From the NCBI RefSeq assembly GCF_002741105.1, contig NZ_NIQU01000001.1, forward strand, positions 1,054,001 through 1,118,000: a stretch of DNA of 64,000 nt, given 5' to 3'. Below are positions 18,244-26,543 of the stretch, piece by piece; position 1 is the stretch's first letter, and each line of letters opens with the position of its first letter. The translations under genes and the position numbers were made by a program. The stretch is from Pseudomonas sediminis. Lineage in GTDB: Bacteria > Pseudomonadota > Gammaproteobacteria > Pseudomonadales > Pseudomonadaceae. The notes beneath the pieces were generated by a model, which worked only from the letters and a program-made list of their open reading frames with translations, did no database searches and was not told the DNA's origin.

Positions 18244-19469
18244 GCGACATAATCCGCCGCGACCCACGCGCCGAGTGGATCGCCCGCAACCGCCTGCATC
18301 CACTGCATGCCTCGATGCAGAAGGCCGAAACCAGCTGGATGGGGCCCAATGGCATCGTCCGCAAGAACCCGCACGTCATTGCCGCCGGTTTCGTCGGCCC
18401 GGCCGGGCTCAAGCGCATCGATCGCAGCGGCGCCCAACAGGGCACTGTCGGCAAACGCAGCAACGCCAGCGTCGAGGTGCAACTACCGCTGCACATTATC
18501 GAACAACCAGCCTTCCACATCTGCGTGGTGCCGGATATGGTCGGCGGACGTCTCTCCAGCCATGACAAGGATCTGCTCGGCCTGGCACGCAAGCTGGCCG
18601 GCGATAGCGGCGCGGTAGTTGCCGTGATCTTCGGCGAAGACAAGGAAGGCGCCTTCGACACAGCCGGCGTCGACCGCCTGCTGCGCGTCCAGGGCGACGC
18701 TTTCGACGGCTACGCCCCGGAAGCCCGCGTACTGGCGCTGAGCGCCGTGGAGAGCCAATTGGCGCCGCGCCACTGGCTGCTGCCCGACAGCCGCACCGGC
18801 GGCGGCGAACTGGGCCGACGCCTGGCCGCCAAGCTCGGTGAGCGCCCGGCCACGCGCGTCTGGCAGGTCGCCGGCGAGCAGGCCATCGGCCGTGCCGGCA
18901 GTGGCCAGCAGGATATCCAGCGCGCACTGCCACGGTTGATCCTGGCCGCCGCCGAATGCGCCGAGCCGGTCAGCGACACCCGCCATGAAGTCCGCTTGCT
19001 GGAGCTGGCCGAAAAAGTCGCGCACAGCCTGCCGCGTGTCGAAGATCTCGGCCCGGTGGCCGTAGACCCTGCACAGATTCCCATGGCCGAAGCCGAATTC
19101 ATCCTCTCCGGCGGCAACGGCGTGAAGGACTGGAAGATGTTCCATCAGGCCGCCATTGCCCTGGGCGCCACCGAGGGTGCCTCGCGCGTGGCGGTCGACG
19201 ATGGCTTCATGCCGCGCAACCGTCAGGTCGGCGCCACCGGCACCTGGGTCACCGCTCGCGTCTACCTGGCTGTCGGTATTTCCGGCGCCATCCAGCACCT
19301 GCAGGGCATCGGTGCCTGCGACAAGGTGGTGGCAGTGAACATGGACCCCGGCTGCGACATGATCAAACGTGCCGACCTCTCGGTGATCGGTGACTCGGCA
19401 GCGATCCTCGCAGCGCTGATGGAGCGCGTCGCGACCTGGCGCCAGGAAGGAAAACGTGATGCGGCCTAA
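18240..19469 (+). CDS. etfA: Electron transfer flavoprotein alpha subunit, dimethylglycine branch
   Basis: The FAD-binding subunit of an electron transfer flavoprotein, probably dedicated to DgcAB electrons. The 409-residue product carries the typical C-terminal ETF-alpha domain: GASRVAVDDG, the QVGATG segment, AVGISGAIQH and a final VIGDSAAIL stretch. It is about 90 residues longer than usual alpha subunits (near 310-320) because of an N-terminal extension before the adenosine-like fold. GGAGG precedes the ATG at 18240. It is homologous by position to PA5400. It is not the housekeeping EtfA of fatty-acid oxidation, as judged by its neighbours and length. Confidence 0.88.
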   Translation: MSDIIRRDPRAEWIARNRLHPLHASMQKAETSWMGPNGIVRKNPHVIAAGFVGPAGLKRIDRSGAQQGTVGKRSNASVEVQLPLHIIEQPAFHICVVPDMVGGRLSSHDKDLLGLARKLAGDSGAVVAVIFGEDKEGAFDTAGVDRLLRVQGDAFDGYAPEARVLALSAVESQLAPRHWLLPDSRTGGGELGRRLAAKLGERPATRVWQVAGEQAIGRAGSGQQDIQRALPRLILAAAECAEPVSDTRHEVRLLELAEKVAHSLPRVEDLGPVAVDPAQIPMAEAEFILSGGNGVKDWKMFHQAAIALGATEGASRVAVDDGFMPRNRQVGATGTWVTARVYLAVGISGAIQHLQGIGACDKVVAVNMDPGCDMIKRADLSVIGDSAAILAALMERVATWRQEGKRDAA

Positions 19470-19488
19470 CTCTCACGAATGCTCCCTC

Positions 19489-19558
19489 GTGGGAGGGGCT
19501 TCAGCCGCGACAGATTGCGTGCTTGGCCAGATCGCGGCTAAAGCCGCTACCACGGTTC
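19489..19558. repeat. REP pair between etfA and etfB
   Basis: Two units in opposite orientation: GTGGGAGGGGCTTCAGCCGCGAC and, after a short spacer, ATCGCGGCTAAAGCCGCTACCAC. Together they can fold into a long hairpin inside the operon. Confidence 0.75.
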
Positions 19559-19570
19559 GAGGTTGCCACC

Positions 19571-20344
19571 ATGACTGATCTGAATATCGTCGCCCTGGTC
19601 TCGGTCGGCGCCCACCCGACCTCCGCTCGCCCACGGCGTGCCGAGCAGGACGCGCGCGCGGTGGAGCTCGGCCTGCGTCTGGCCGGACAGAATCTGCAGC
19701 TTTTGCACGCTGGCGATCCCCAGGCCGAAGCCCTGCGCGGCTACCTGGGCATGGGATTGGAACAGCTCGACGTGCTGGAGCAGCCCGAAGGCGCCGACGC
19801 CTTGCCGCTGCTGGTCGACTACCTGCAAGGCAGCCGCACGCAGCTGGTGCTCACCGGCAGCCAGGCGGAAACCGGCGAAGGCTCGGGCATGCTGCCGTTC
19901 CTGCTCGCCGAGCGGCTGGGCTGGCCGATGGTCGTCGGCCTGGCCGAAGTGGAGAAGGTCGAGAACGGCGTAGCTCAGGTTCTGCAAGCACTGCCACGTG
20001 GTCAGCGGCGGCGCCTGAAGGTACGCCTGCCGTGCGTCGCAAGCGTCGATAACGCGGCTCCGGTCGCGCGCCAGAGCGCCTTCGGCCCAGCGCGACGCGG
20101 ACAGATCGAAGCACATGAAGTGACGGTGGTGGATGACACGCTGCTGGCCGAGGCCAGCCTGCAGCCGGCCAAGCCGCGGCCCAAGCGTCTCAAGGTGATC
20201 AAGGCCAAGACCGGCGCGGAACGGATGAAGGCAGCTACAGCCAAAGCCAGTGGTGGCGGCGGCCAGATCCTCAAGGATGTCTCGCCACAGGAAGGAGCAG
20301 AGGCTATCTTCAAGCTACTGATCGAAGAAGGCGTCCTGCGTTGA
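19571..20344 (+). CDS. etfB: Electron transfer flavoprotein beta subunit, dimethylglycine branch
   Basis: Partner of the upstream EtfA in a heterodimeric ETF that would take electrons from dimethylglycine demethylation to ETF-quinone oxidoreductase. The 257-residue product begins MTDLNIVALVSVGAHPTS and has the ETF beta adenine-nucleotide hydrolase-like fold. The TGSQAETGEGSGMLP loop is at about residues 95-109, and the C-terminal helical arm is present. An in-frame extension to 19523 would start inside the REP repeat and is rejected. Sequence drift from housekeeping EtfB is considerable, as expected for this branch. Homologous by position to PA5401. Confidence 0.88.
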   Translation: MTDLNIVALVSVGAHPTSARPRRAEQDARAVELGLRLAGQNLQLLHAGDPQAEALRGYLGMGLEQLDVLEQPEGADALPLLVDYLQGSRTQLVLTGSQAETGEGSGMLPFLLAERLGWPMVVGLAEVEKVENGVAQVLQALPRGQRRRLKVRLPCVASVDNAAPVARQSAFGPARRGQIEAHEVTVVDDTLLAEASLQPAKPRPKRLKVIKAKTGAERMKAATAKASGGGGQILKDVSPQEGAEAIFKLLIEEGVLR

Positions 20345-20369
20345 CGCCCCAAGCCAAGGAGCCACGACC

Positions 20370-20621
20370 ATGATGCATGCCGATCTGATCGACCAGGAAG
20401 ACTTCCGCGAACGCCTGATCGCGTTGGGCCTGAGCATTCCAGCAGGCGTCACGCCCGAGCAGGCTTGCGAGCTGGCCGTCAGCGGCCTCAGCGCCGAACG
20501 TGCCGTGGCCTTGCGTCATCTGGTGGAGGAGTTGCTCGGCGGCAGCGCCACCCTACTGCCCAACGTGCGCGAAGCCATCAGCAAGCACCTACTGCCAGCG
20601 CTGGTGCCCAAGCCGGCTTGA
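20370..20621 (+). CDS. Small conserved-looking protein closing the etf operon
   Basis: An 83-residue protein I do not recognise as a named family. It is preceded by AGGAG eight bases before the ATG at 20370 and lies only 25 bases after etfB. It ends just ahead of a strong terminator, so it is probably translated as the last gene of the dgc-etf unit. It is acidic in its first half and predicted helical throughout, with no signal peptide, cysteine cluster or membrane segment. A helper of the ETF or demethylase is possible but unproven. P. aeruginosa also has a small gene after etfB, as far as I recall. Confidence 0.7.
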   Translation: MMHADLIDQEDFRERLIALGLSIPAGVTPEQACELAVSGLSAERAVALRHLVEELLGGSATLLPNVREAISKHLLPALVPKPA

Positions 20622-20676
20622 TATTCCTCGGTGCGCATGGCGCACCCTACGGACGGACACCCTACAGCAACGACAC

Positions 20677-20713
20677 AATGAAAGCGGGGCGCCACTGGCG
20701 CCCCGCTTTCATT
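20677..20713. terminator. Strong bidirectional terminator between the etf operon and gbdR
   Basis: A perfect 17-bp inverted repeat (20677-20693 and 20697-20713) with a three-base loop ACT. The stem has a GC-rich core GGGGCGCC and AT flanks giving T-rich tails on both strands. It lies between two convergent genes. Confidence 0.93.
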
Positions 20714-20723
20714 GCAGCTCGAC

Positions 20724-21818
20724 CTAAATACGTACGCTGGCGAAAGTCGACTCGCCCTGGGCACGGTTGAGCGCCAACATGGCACCGGAATGAGCTTGCT
20801 GCTCAGGGATCGGCAACAGCACCACCAGGTTGTTGCCCTGCTGACCGGCGCGCTCATCGCGTGGCGGAATACCGAAATATTCGCGGTAGCACTTGGAGAA
20901 ATGCGGGGTTGAGACGAAGCCGCAAACCGAGGCCACTTCGATGATCGACATGCTGGTCTGCTTGAGCAACTGGCGTGCGCGGATCAGGCGCAGCTTGAGG
21001 TAGTAGCGCGACGGCGAGCAGTGCAGATACTTCTGGAACAGGCGCTCGAGTTGACGACGGGAGATGTCGACGAAGCAGGCCAGCTCGTCGAGATCGATCG
21101 GCTCCTCAAGATTCGCCTCCATCAGCGCGACGATTTCCTGCAACTTCGGCTGGTTGCTGCCAAGCATGTGCTTGAGCGGTACACGCTGGTGATCCTGCTC
21201 GTTACGAATACGTTCGTAGATGAACATTTCGGAGATGCCGGCTGCCAGCTCGCGGCCATGCTGCTGACCGATCAGGTGCAGCATCATGTCCATCGGCGCG
21301 GTGCCGCCGGACGACGTGTGGCGATTGCGATCGATGGAGAACAGGCGAGTGGTGATGGCGGCACGCGGGAAAGCTTCCTGCATCGAGGCCAGGCACTCCC
21401 AATGCACGCTGCAATCGTAGCCGTCGAGCAGACCGGCCTTGGCCAGCGCCCAACTGCCGGTGCACACAGCACCGAGCAGGCGCCCCTGGCGCGCCTGCAG
21501 TTGCAGCCAGCTGACATGTTCACGCTTGACGCTGTGTTGAATATCCACGCCACCACAGACGATCACCGCATCCAGCGCCGGCGCACTTTGCATGGCCGCG
21601 TCCGGGGTGATCTGCAAGCCATCGCTGGCGCAGACCGGCAGGCCATCATGAGTCAGGGTATGCCAGCGAAACAGTTCCTTGCCGGAAAGCTGGTTGGCCA
21701 TGCGCAGGGGCTCTACCGCCGAAGCGAGAGAAATCAGGGTGAAGTTGTCCAGGAGCAGGAAGCCGATGGACTGGGCGACACGGTTCTGGGGATGCGCCCC
21801 TTGGCTGAACTGCGACAT
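20724..21818 (-). CDS. gbdR: Glycine betaine/dimethylglycine-responsive GATase1-AraC activator
   Basis: The master activator of choline, glycine betaine and dimethylglycine catabolism in pseudomonads. The 364-residue product has an N-terminal GATase1/DJ-1-like domain (about 20-205), with the elbow AVCTGSWALA retaining a cysteine. The C-terminal AraC double helix-turn-helix follows (about 235-335), with the signature ending in HFSKCYREYFGIPP. GbdR is known to respond to glycine betaine and dimethylglycine. Here it lies between the dgc-etf operon and the choline transport genes it should control. The AraC-type binding site could not be assigned by eye, but see the palindromes at 22131 and 23583. 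Confidence 0.93.
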   Translation of the reverse strand: MSQFSQGAHPQNRVAQSIGFLLLDNFTLISLASAVEPLRMANQLSGKELFRWHTLTHDGLPVCASDGLQITPDAAMQSAPALDAVIVCGGVDIQHSVKREHVSWLQLQARQGRLLGAVCTGSWALAKAGLLDGYDCSVHWECLASMQEAFPRAAITTRLFSIDRNRHTSSGGTAPMDMMLHLIGQQHGRELAAGISEMFIYERIRNEQDHQRVPLKHMLGSNQPKLQEIVALMEANLEEPIDLDELACFVDISRRQLERLFQKYLHCSPSRYYLKLRLIRARQLLKQTSMSIIEVASVCGFVSTPHFSKCYREYFGIPPRDERAGQQGNNLVVLLPIPEQQAHSGAMLALNRAQGESTFASVRI

Positions 21819-22510
21819 TGATGGAACCCTCTCACGCTAAGCACGGTGTGAGCCCAATTGAAGTGGGCCTCTGTTATATCCTGGCCAGGCCTGAAAACCC
21901 GGTGGCTATGCATCTCTACGCAAAGGTCATGCCTAAATTGATCAAGCGTTCAATAAAAACAGAGCCTTCCATGCGTGGCGCGCCAGACGGGCTTCTTGAC
22001 GCGAATCCAAGAGCTTGCGAAACGCTCTCAAAGCCTCTTGCCACAAGGCTTTGAGCATTTCGGTAGCACGGATTGAGTGGCCTGCTACGGCTTCCCTGAT
22101 TACCAGTAACGGACGGACGGTAACAGCAGCGACCGATCGGTCACGACCGAAGGAGTCGATGACCGCACGCGTCGCACCAAAATCTCGCGAAGCGGTGGCC
22201 TAGCCGGAATCACTGCACCAGCACAGGTCAACGCTCGCCAAAGTGCCAGCCGCCAGACCTGATAGAGACAAGCGACCTGACGAATCCGCAACAGGTTCGC
22301 GATGATCCAACTTTCGTCAGCACGTCCAGATCTCCAACCGACTCGTACATATTCAATCGCGCCGCAGCGAGCAGCCGTATCAAGGTCTTTTCTCGGCATG
22401 CCAGTGTCGCTTCTCGCCCAGAGGGCGGCCCACCTCTTGCTGTGAAATAGCCAATCGTCCGCCCCAGGAATCTTCCAGCGGCTTCAGCCGCCCGAACAGA
22501 GGCACACCCC
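21819..22510. promoter_or_regulatory. 692-bp gbdR/binding-protein intergenic region
   Basis: Divergent region with no convincing gene; one 78-codon frame reading out from gbdR has atypical composition. It holds ATTGATCAAGCGTTCAAT (21937-21954), whose right half matches the BetI-like site before betB, and the palindrome GACCGATCGGTC (22131-22142). The rest shows no repeat or RNA structure I can support. Confidence 0.5.
22131..22144. promoter_or_regulatory. Palindrome GACCGATCGGTC, copy 1
   Basis: A 12-bp perfect palindrome followed by AC, 367 bases ahead of the binding-protein start at 22511. The same 14 bases recur at 23584-23597 upstream of cbcV. This points to a shared regulator; which one is not known. 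Confidence 0.45.
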
Positions 22511-23455
22511 ATGAACAGATTTGCTCGCTGGCTGCTCGTGATCGCCCTCACCTCTTCCACCACCTTGTACGCCGCAGAATCCGAGCGCTGCGAGCTGGTA
22601 CGCCTGAGCGATGTAGGCTGGACCGACATCACCATGACCACCGCCGTGGCTCGCCTGATACTGGGAGAGATCGGCTATCGCACGCAGATCCGCCGCATGT
22701 CACTGCCCGATACCTATCGTGGATTGTCCGAAGGCCAGTTGGACGTGTTCCTTGGCAACTGGATGCCGGCACAGAGCGAGCAGGTACAGCCGCACCTGGA
22801 CAGCGGCAAGATCGAAAAACTGCACACCAACCTGCCCACGGTGCGCTACACCCTGGCAGTGCTGGCACCAGGTTATGAAGCGGGGCTCAAGGACTTCGCC
22901 GACATCCATCGTTTCAAGGACGAGCTCAGCGGGCAGATCTTCGGCATCGAGCCCGGCAACGAAGGCAACGAGATGGTCAAAGGCATGATCCGCGACAACG
23001 TATTCGGCTTGCAGGGATTCACCCTGGTGGAATCCAGCGAAAGCGGAATGCTCAACCACGTCGAACGCACTCAGCGCCTGGGCAAATGGGCAGTTTTTCT
23101 GGGCTGGGAACCGCACCCGATGAACGAGCGTCTGAAGATGAGCTATCTGGCCGGTGGCGATGATTATTTCGGCCCCAATTACGGTGCAGCGCAGGTCAAC
23201 ACGGTGGCACGCGGCGGTTTCAGCCAGCAGTGTCCCAATCTGGCCAAGCTGTTTCGCAACATGACCTTCACCATCGCCGCAGAAAACCATTTGATGAGCG
23301 CCGTGCTGGAAGGCAATACCAATCGCCGCCGCGTGGCCAAGCAGTGGATCGAAGACAACCCGCAGATGGTTGCGTCCTGGCTGGAAGGTGTGACTCGCTA
23401 TCAAGGCGACCCCATCAGCAAGGTATTCGACGTATCGCTAGCGAAAAATGACTGA
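22511..23455 (+). CDS. ChoX/CbcX-like periplasmic quaternary-amine binding protein (paralogue)
   Basis: A 314-residue substrate-binding protein with a signal peptide ending near residue 21. The choline-type aromatic box is complete: GWTD (Trp37, Asp39), FLGNW in place of FLGYW, the tyrosine in RYTLAV, and the tryptophan in FLGWEPHPMN. It is similar in length and motif order to CbcX but clearly diverged from it. It stands alone upstream of cbcVWX with its own leader, so it probably serves the same CbcVW core as an alternative receptor for choline or a close analogue. A weak GAGG precedes the ATG. Which compound it binds cannot be told from sequence. Confidence 0.85.
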   Translation: MNRFARWLLVIALTSSTTLYAAESERCELVRLSDVGWTDITMTTAVARLILGEIGYRTQIRRMSLPDTYRGLSEGQLDVFLGNWMPAQSEQVQPHLDSGKIEKLHTNLPTVRYTLAVLAPGYEAGLKDFADIHRFKDELSGQIFGIEPGNEGNEMVKGMIRDNVFGLQGFTLVESSESGMLNHVERTQRLGKWAVFLGWEPHPMNERLKMSYLAGGDDYFGPNYGAAQVNTVARGGFSQQCPNLAKLFRNMTFTIAAENHLMSAVLEGNTNRRRVAKQWIEDNPQMVASWLEGVTRYQGDPISKVFDVSLAKND

Positions 23456-24430
23456 TAAATTCGACGAAATAGCCGAGAAAAATCAATAAAAATGGCAGAA
23501 AGCAGAGAACACTTCATGGCTCGAAAGGGATTTCCCTTGTCGTGTCGAGAATCACGGCCAGGCTCGCAAGCCTGGCCGGCCATGACCGATCGGTCACATT
23601 GCGCCGACTTTGGATTTTTCAACGCTTTTCGGCACGCCTCCACCTCTGACTGTAAATTTTTTTCAACATCGCCACAGCCCCCGCGCTACGCCGCCTGCGC
23701 CTCGCTTAAAGGTCTGAAAACCAGCACCGGCGCGGCTTTCAGCCTTGGCCAAGGGACGAAAAAGTCTGTTAAGGTTTTTAAAGCACGTTCTCGAAAGCGC
23801 TTCTCGATGCTCACATCGAGCGCTATTCAAAACGGCATCACGCAGTGCTTTCAGGAGCCCGAAAAACGGCGAAAACATGGAAAAACACGGGGTGTGACGG
23901 GCCATGTCGTCGCCCAACACGTCAGGGTCGCAAACCGATAATTGCGCAGACCCCAAGACTATATCGTTGAGTCAGCCGATGACGTCGCTGCCGCCTCCCG
24001 AGGGGACCGGCAGACTGGGGCCCACCGCCCCGGACCGAAGAACAGATAAGCGCTGGCCCACCATCGATAGGGCGCCAGCCCAACAAGAAATTTCGGATGT
24101 ACGCATGCGCCAGGACGACGCATGAAACCCCAAAGGAATGGGCTTCGAAACACTGCCAGAGGGTTTGGAAAGCGGTTTGCAGCACGGCAAGACAGTGGTC
24201 ACTCATCAACAGGTTGCAACGACGCAGTGGGCAGTTTCTGCCACCAGCCGCGTCCGCTGCAGCGTGCCCGAGCGCCACATCCGACGCCCGCAGCGAAGCG
24301 CTCGCCAGCCCCGAAACCCAGCAAACACCCAAACAGGTATCAGAAGCCTGACACCGCTGTTCTACGCTTCGACGATGCGTACCCAGCCGTGCCAGCGCGA
24401 ACTGGATGCCGATTGAAGGGGAAACGTCCC
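23456..24430. promoter_or_regulatory. 975-bp region upstream of cbcV, no supported gene
   Basis: Contains a 9-bp-arm hairpin (GGCCAGGCT, 23556-23564 with 23569-23577) that may end the preceding gene, and the palindrome TGACCGATCGGTCA (23583-23596). An AT-richer stretch follows (about 23640-23900), with a further stem, GCTGGCCC/GGGcgCCAGC, at 24052-24079. Short frames here have random-like composition. Either the cbcV promoter is far upstream, giving a long leader, or it lies unrecognised within. Confidence 0.5.
23583..23597. promoter_or_regulatory. Palindrome GACCGATCGGTC, copy 2
   Basis: TGACCGATCGGTCA is a 14-bp perfect palindrome located between the binding-protein gene and cbcV. It shares GACCGATCGGTCAC with the copy at 22131-22144. 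Confidence 0.45.
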
Positions 24431-25636
24431 ATGCAGTCTGGAAAGATCGTGGTCGAACACCTGTACAAGGTTTTCGGCCCTAACCCACAAGAAGCCATCG
24501 ACCTGCTCAAGGAAGGCTGGAGCAAGGAGAGGATTCTGGCCGAGAAAGGCGCCGTGATCGGCGTCAGCGATGTGTCGTTCAGTGTCGAAGAGGGCGAAAT
24601 CTTCGTGCTCATGGGCCTGTCCGGTTCTGGCAAATCCACCCTGATCCGTCTGATCAACCGTCTGGTCGAGCCCAGCGGCGGTGACGTCTACATCGATGGC
24701 CAGAACGTGGCCAAGCTGCCGCAGTCGCAACTGATCGACCTGCGCCGCCGCGACATGAGCATGGTCTTCCAGTCCTTCGCCCTGATGCCTTCGCGCAGTG
24801 TGCTGGATAACGCCGCCTTCGGCCTGGAAGTGGCCGGCACCGGCCGCAAGGAGCGCGAGAAGCGCGCCATGGAAGTGCTCAAGCAGGTCGGCCTGGACAC
24901 CTTCGCCCACAAGTACCCGCACGAACTCTCCGGCGGCATGCAGCAGCGCGTCGGCCTGGCTCGTGCACTGACGGTGAACCCGTCGATGATCATCATGGAC
25001 GAGGCCTTCTCCGCCCTCGACCCGCTCAAGCGCCGCGAGATGCAGGACGTGCTGCTGGAGCTGCAGAAGACCCATCGCCGCACCATCATCTTCGTCTCCC
25101 ACGACATCGAAGAAGCCATGCGCATCGGTACCCGCATCGGCATCATGGAAGGCGGCAAGCTGATCCAGGTCGGCACCCCGCAGGAGCTGATCGAGAAGCC
25201 GGCCAACGAATACGTGCGCAACTTCTTCGACACCGTCGATACCAGCCGCTACCTCACCGCTGGCCAGCTCAAGGCCGACAGCGTGCCGACCTACGTCTAC
25301 AACGGCAGCGCGCCGGACGCCGCGAAAATCTGCAAGGAGCTGCAGGCGCTGGACAAGCACTACGCCTTCATCGTCGACGAACAGAACAACTTCCAGGGTT
25401 CCATCAGCCTGGAGAAGATCGCCCTGATGGTCGACGGCGACGAACCCCGACCACTCGAAGCGGATGCGCTCAAGCAGGTCGTGCCGGTGCCCGAAGACAT
25501 GCCGCTGGAAGATGTGATCACCCGCCTGGTGGACAACGAAGGTCCGATCCCGGTGGTAGACGCCGACGGCCATTACTGCGGCGCCATCAGCAAGGGCCGC
25601 CTGCTGACCCGACTGCAGGGGGAATCCAATGAGTGA
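24431..25636 (+). CDS. cbcV: Choline/betaine/carnitine ABC importer ATPase
   Basis: The ATP-binding subunit of the Cbc quaternary-amine importer. The 401-residue product has Walker A GLSGSGKST, the signature LSGGMQQR, Walker B MIIMDEAFSALDP and the H-loop VSHD. A C-terminal pair of CBS-like repeats follows (about 285-400), usual in QAT-type importers and thought to sense ionic strength. I use the ATG at 24431 (MQSGKIVVEHLYK); the frame extends upstream to 24122 but that part has no ABC homology. A GGGG-type ribosome-binding site lies ten bases upstream. Its end overlaps the cbcW start by eight bases. Confidence 0.94.
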   Translation: MQSGKIVVEHLYKVFGPNPQEAIDLLKEGWSKERILAEKGAVIGVSDVSFSVEEGEIFVLMGLSGSGKSTLIRLINRLVEPSGGDVYIDGQNVAKLPQSQLIDLRRRDMSMVFQSFALMPSRSVLDNAAFGLEVAGTGRKEREKRAMEVLKQVGLDTFAHKYPHELSGGMQQRVGLARALTVNPSMIIMDEAFSALDPLKRREMQDVLLELQKTHRRTIIFVSHDIEEAMRIGTRIGIMEGGKLIQVGTPQELIEKPANEYVRNFFDTVDTSRYLTAGQLKADSVPTYVYNGSAPDAAKICKELQALDKHYAFIVDEQNNFQGSISLEKIALMVDGDEPRPLEADALKQVVPVPEDMPLEDVITRLVDNEGPIPVVDADGHYCGAISKGRLLTRLQGESNE

Positions 25637-26513
25637 CAAGAAACTCGACCTGGGTAGCTGGGTCAACGACGTCGTCCAGCACCTGCTGGACAACTACAGC
25701 GGTGCCTTCGACAGCATTGGCAGCGTGGTCGCCGGTTTCTCCGAGGCCATCGAGAAGGTGCTGATGCTGCCGCCAGCCTGGCTGCTGATCGCCATCTTCG
25801 TCGCTCTCGGCCTGTGGCGCATCGGCGCACGCTTCGCGATTTTCACCGCCGTGGCCTTCATCCTGATCGTCATGACCGGTTTCTGGGATCAGACCGTGGT
25901 CACACTCGGCCTGACCTTCTCTGCCACCCTGATTAGCCTGCTGCTGGGTATCCCACTGGGCATCTGGGCTGCCAAGAGCGAGCGCGTGGCCACCATCATC
26001 CGGCCGATTCTCGACTTCATGCAGACCATGCCGGCGTTCGTCTACCTGATCCCGGCTGCCATGCTCTTCGGCCTCGGTCGCGTGCCAGGCATCATCGCCA
26101 CGGTGATCTTCGCCATGCCGCCAGCCGTGCGCCTGACCAGCCTGGGTATCCGCCAGGTGAACAAGGAAATCGTCGAAGCTGGCCAATCCTTCGGCTGCAC
26201 CAGCCGCCAGTTGCTGTTCAAGGTGCAACTGCCCAATGCCATGCCGTCGATCATGGCCGGGGTCAACCAGACCATCATGATGGCCCTGTCGATGGTGATC
26301 ATCGCCTCGATGGTCGGCGCCGGTGGCCTGGGTAACGATGTATTGGCAAGTATCCAGCGACTGGACATCGGTCTAGGCTTCGAGAGCGGCATGGCCGTGG
26401 TGCTGCTGGCGATCATCCTCGACCGCATCACCGAAAGCTTCGGCACGCCGCAGACCGCCAAACGCGGCCTATTCGCCTGGTTCAGTGGCAAACTGCAGCG
26501 CCAGTCCAGCTAA
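25629..26513 (+). CDS. cbcW: Choline/betaine/carnitine ABC importer permease
   Basis: The membrane subunit of the Cbc importer. The 294-residue product has an N-terminal cytoplasmic-looking stretch, then six or more membrane segments. The EAG-type coupling motif reads EAGQSFGCTSRQLLFKVQLP (about residues 183-202). Its ATG at 25629 lies inside the last codons of cbcV (ATGAGTGA), so translation is coupled. It is the only permease in the window for four binding proteins. In P. aeruginosa the equivalent CbcWV core accepts several binding proteins, which makes sharing here likely. Confidence 0.94.
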   Translation: MSDKKLDLGSWVNDVVQHLLDNYSGAFDSIGSVVAGFSEAIEKVLMLPPAWLLIAIFVALGLWRIGARFAIFTAVAFILIVMTGFWDQTVVTLGLTFSATLISLLLGIPLGIWAAKSERVATIIRPILDFMQTMPAFVYLIPAAMLFGLGRVPGIIATVIFAMPPAVRLTSLGIRQVNKEIVEAGQSFGCTSRQLLFKVQLPNAMPSIMAGVNQTIMMALSMVIIASMVGAGGLGNDVLASIQRLDIGLGFESGMAVVLLAIILDRITESFGTPQTAKRGLFAWFSGKLQRQSS

Positions 26514-26543
26514 TCCGTTTTTTCACTTCACAGGGAACCGCAG

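Noticed and set aside
16568..18661. 697-codon minus-strand frame opposite dgcB and etfA
   Set aside because: It crosses two real genes on the other strand and shows no recognisable protein features.
20677..20713. Operator for gbdR
   Set aside because: The perfect 17-bp stem with a three-base loop lies at the 3' ends of two convergent genes, so a terminator is the better reading.
21818..22054. Possible 78-residue gene upstream of gbdR
   Set aside because: No ribosome-binding site, composition unlike a folded protein, and it overlaps the expected gbdR promoter.
23492..23941. Possible 149-residue gene in the region upstream of cbcV
   Set aside because: Sequence is random-like, rich in Ser/Arg/Lys, without any domain or ribosome-binding site.
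24122..24430. N-terminal extension of CbcV by 103 residues
   Set aside because: The extension has no ABC homology and is basic low-complexity; the ATG at 24431 gives the normal ATPase start and has a G-rich site upstream.
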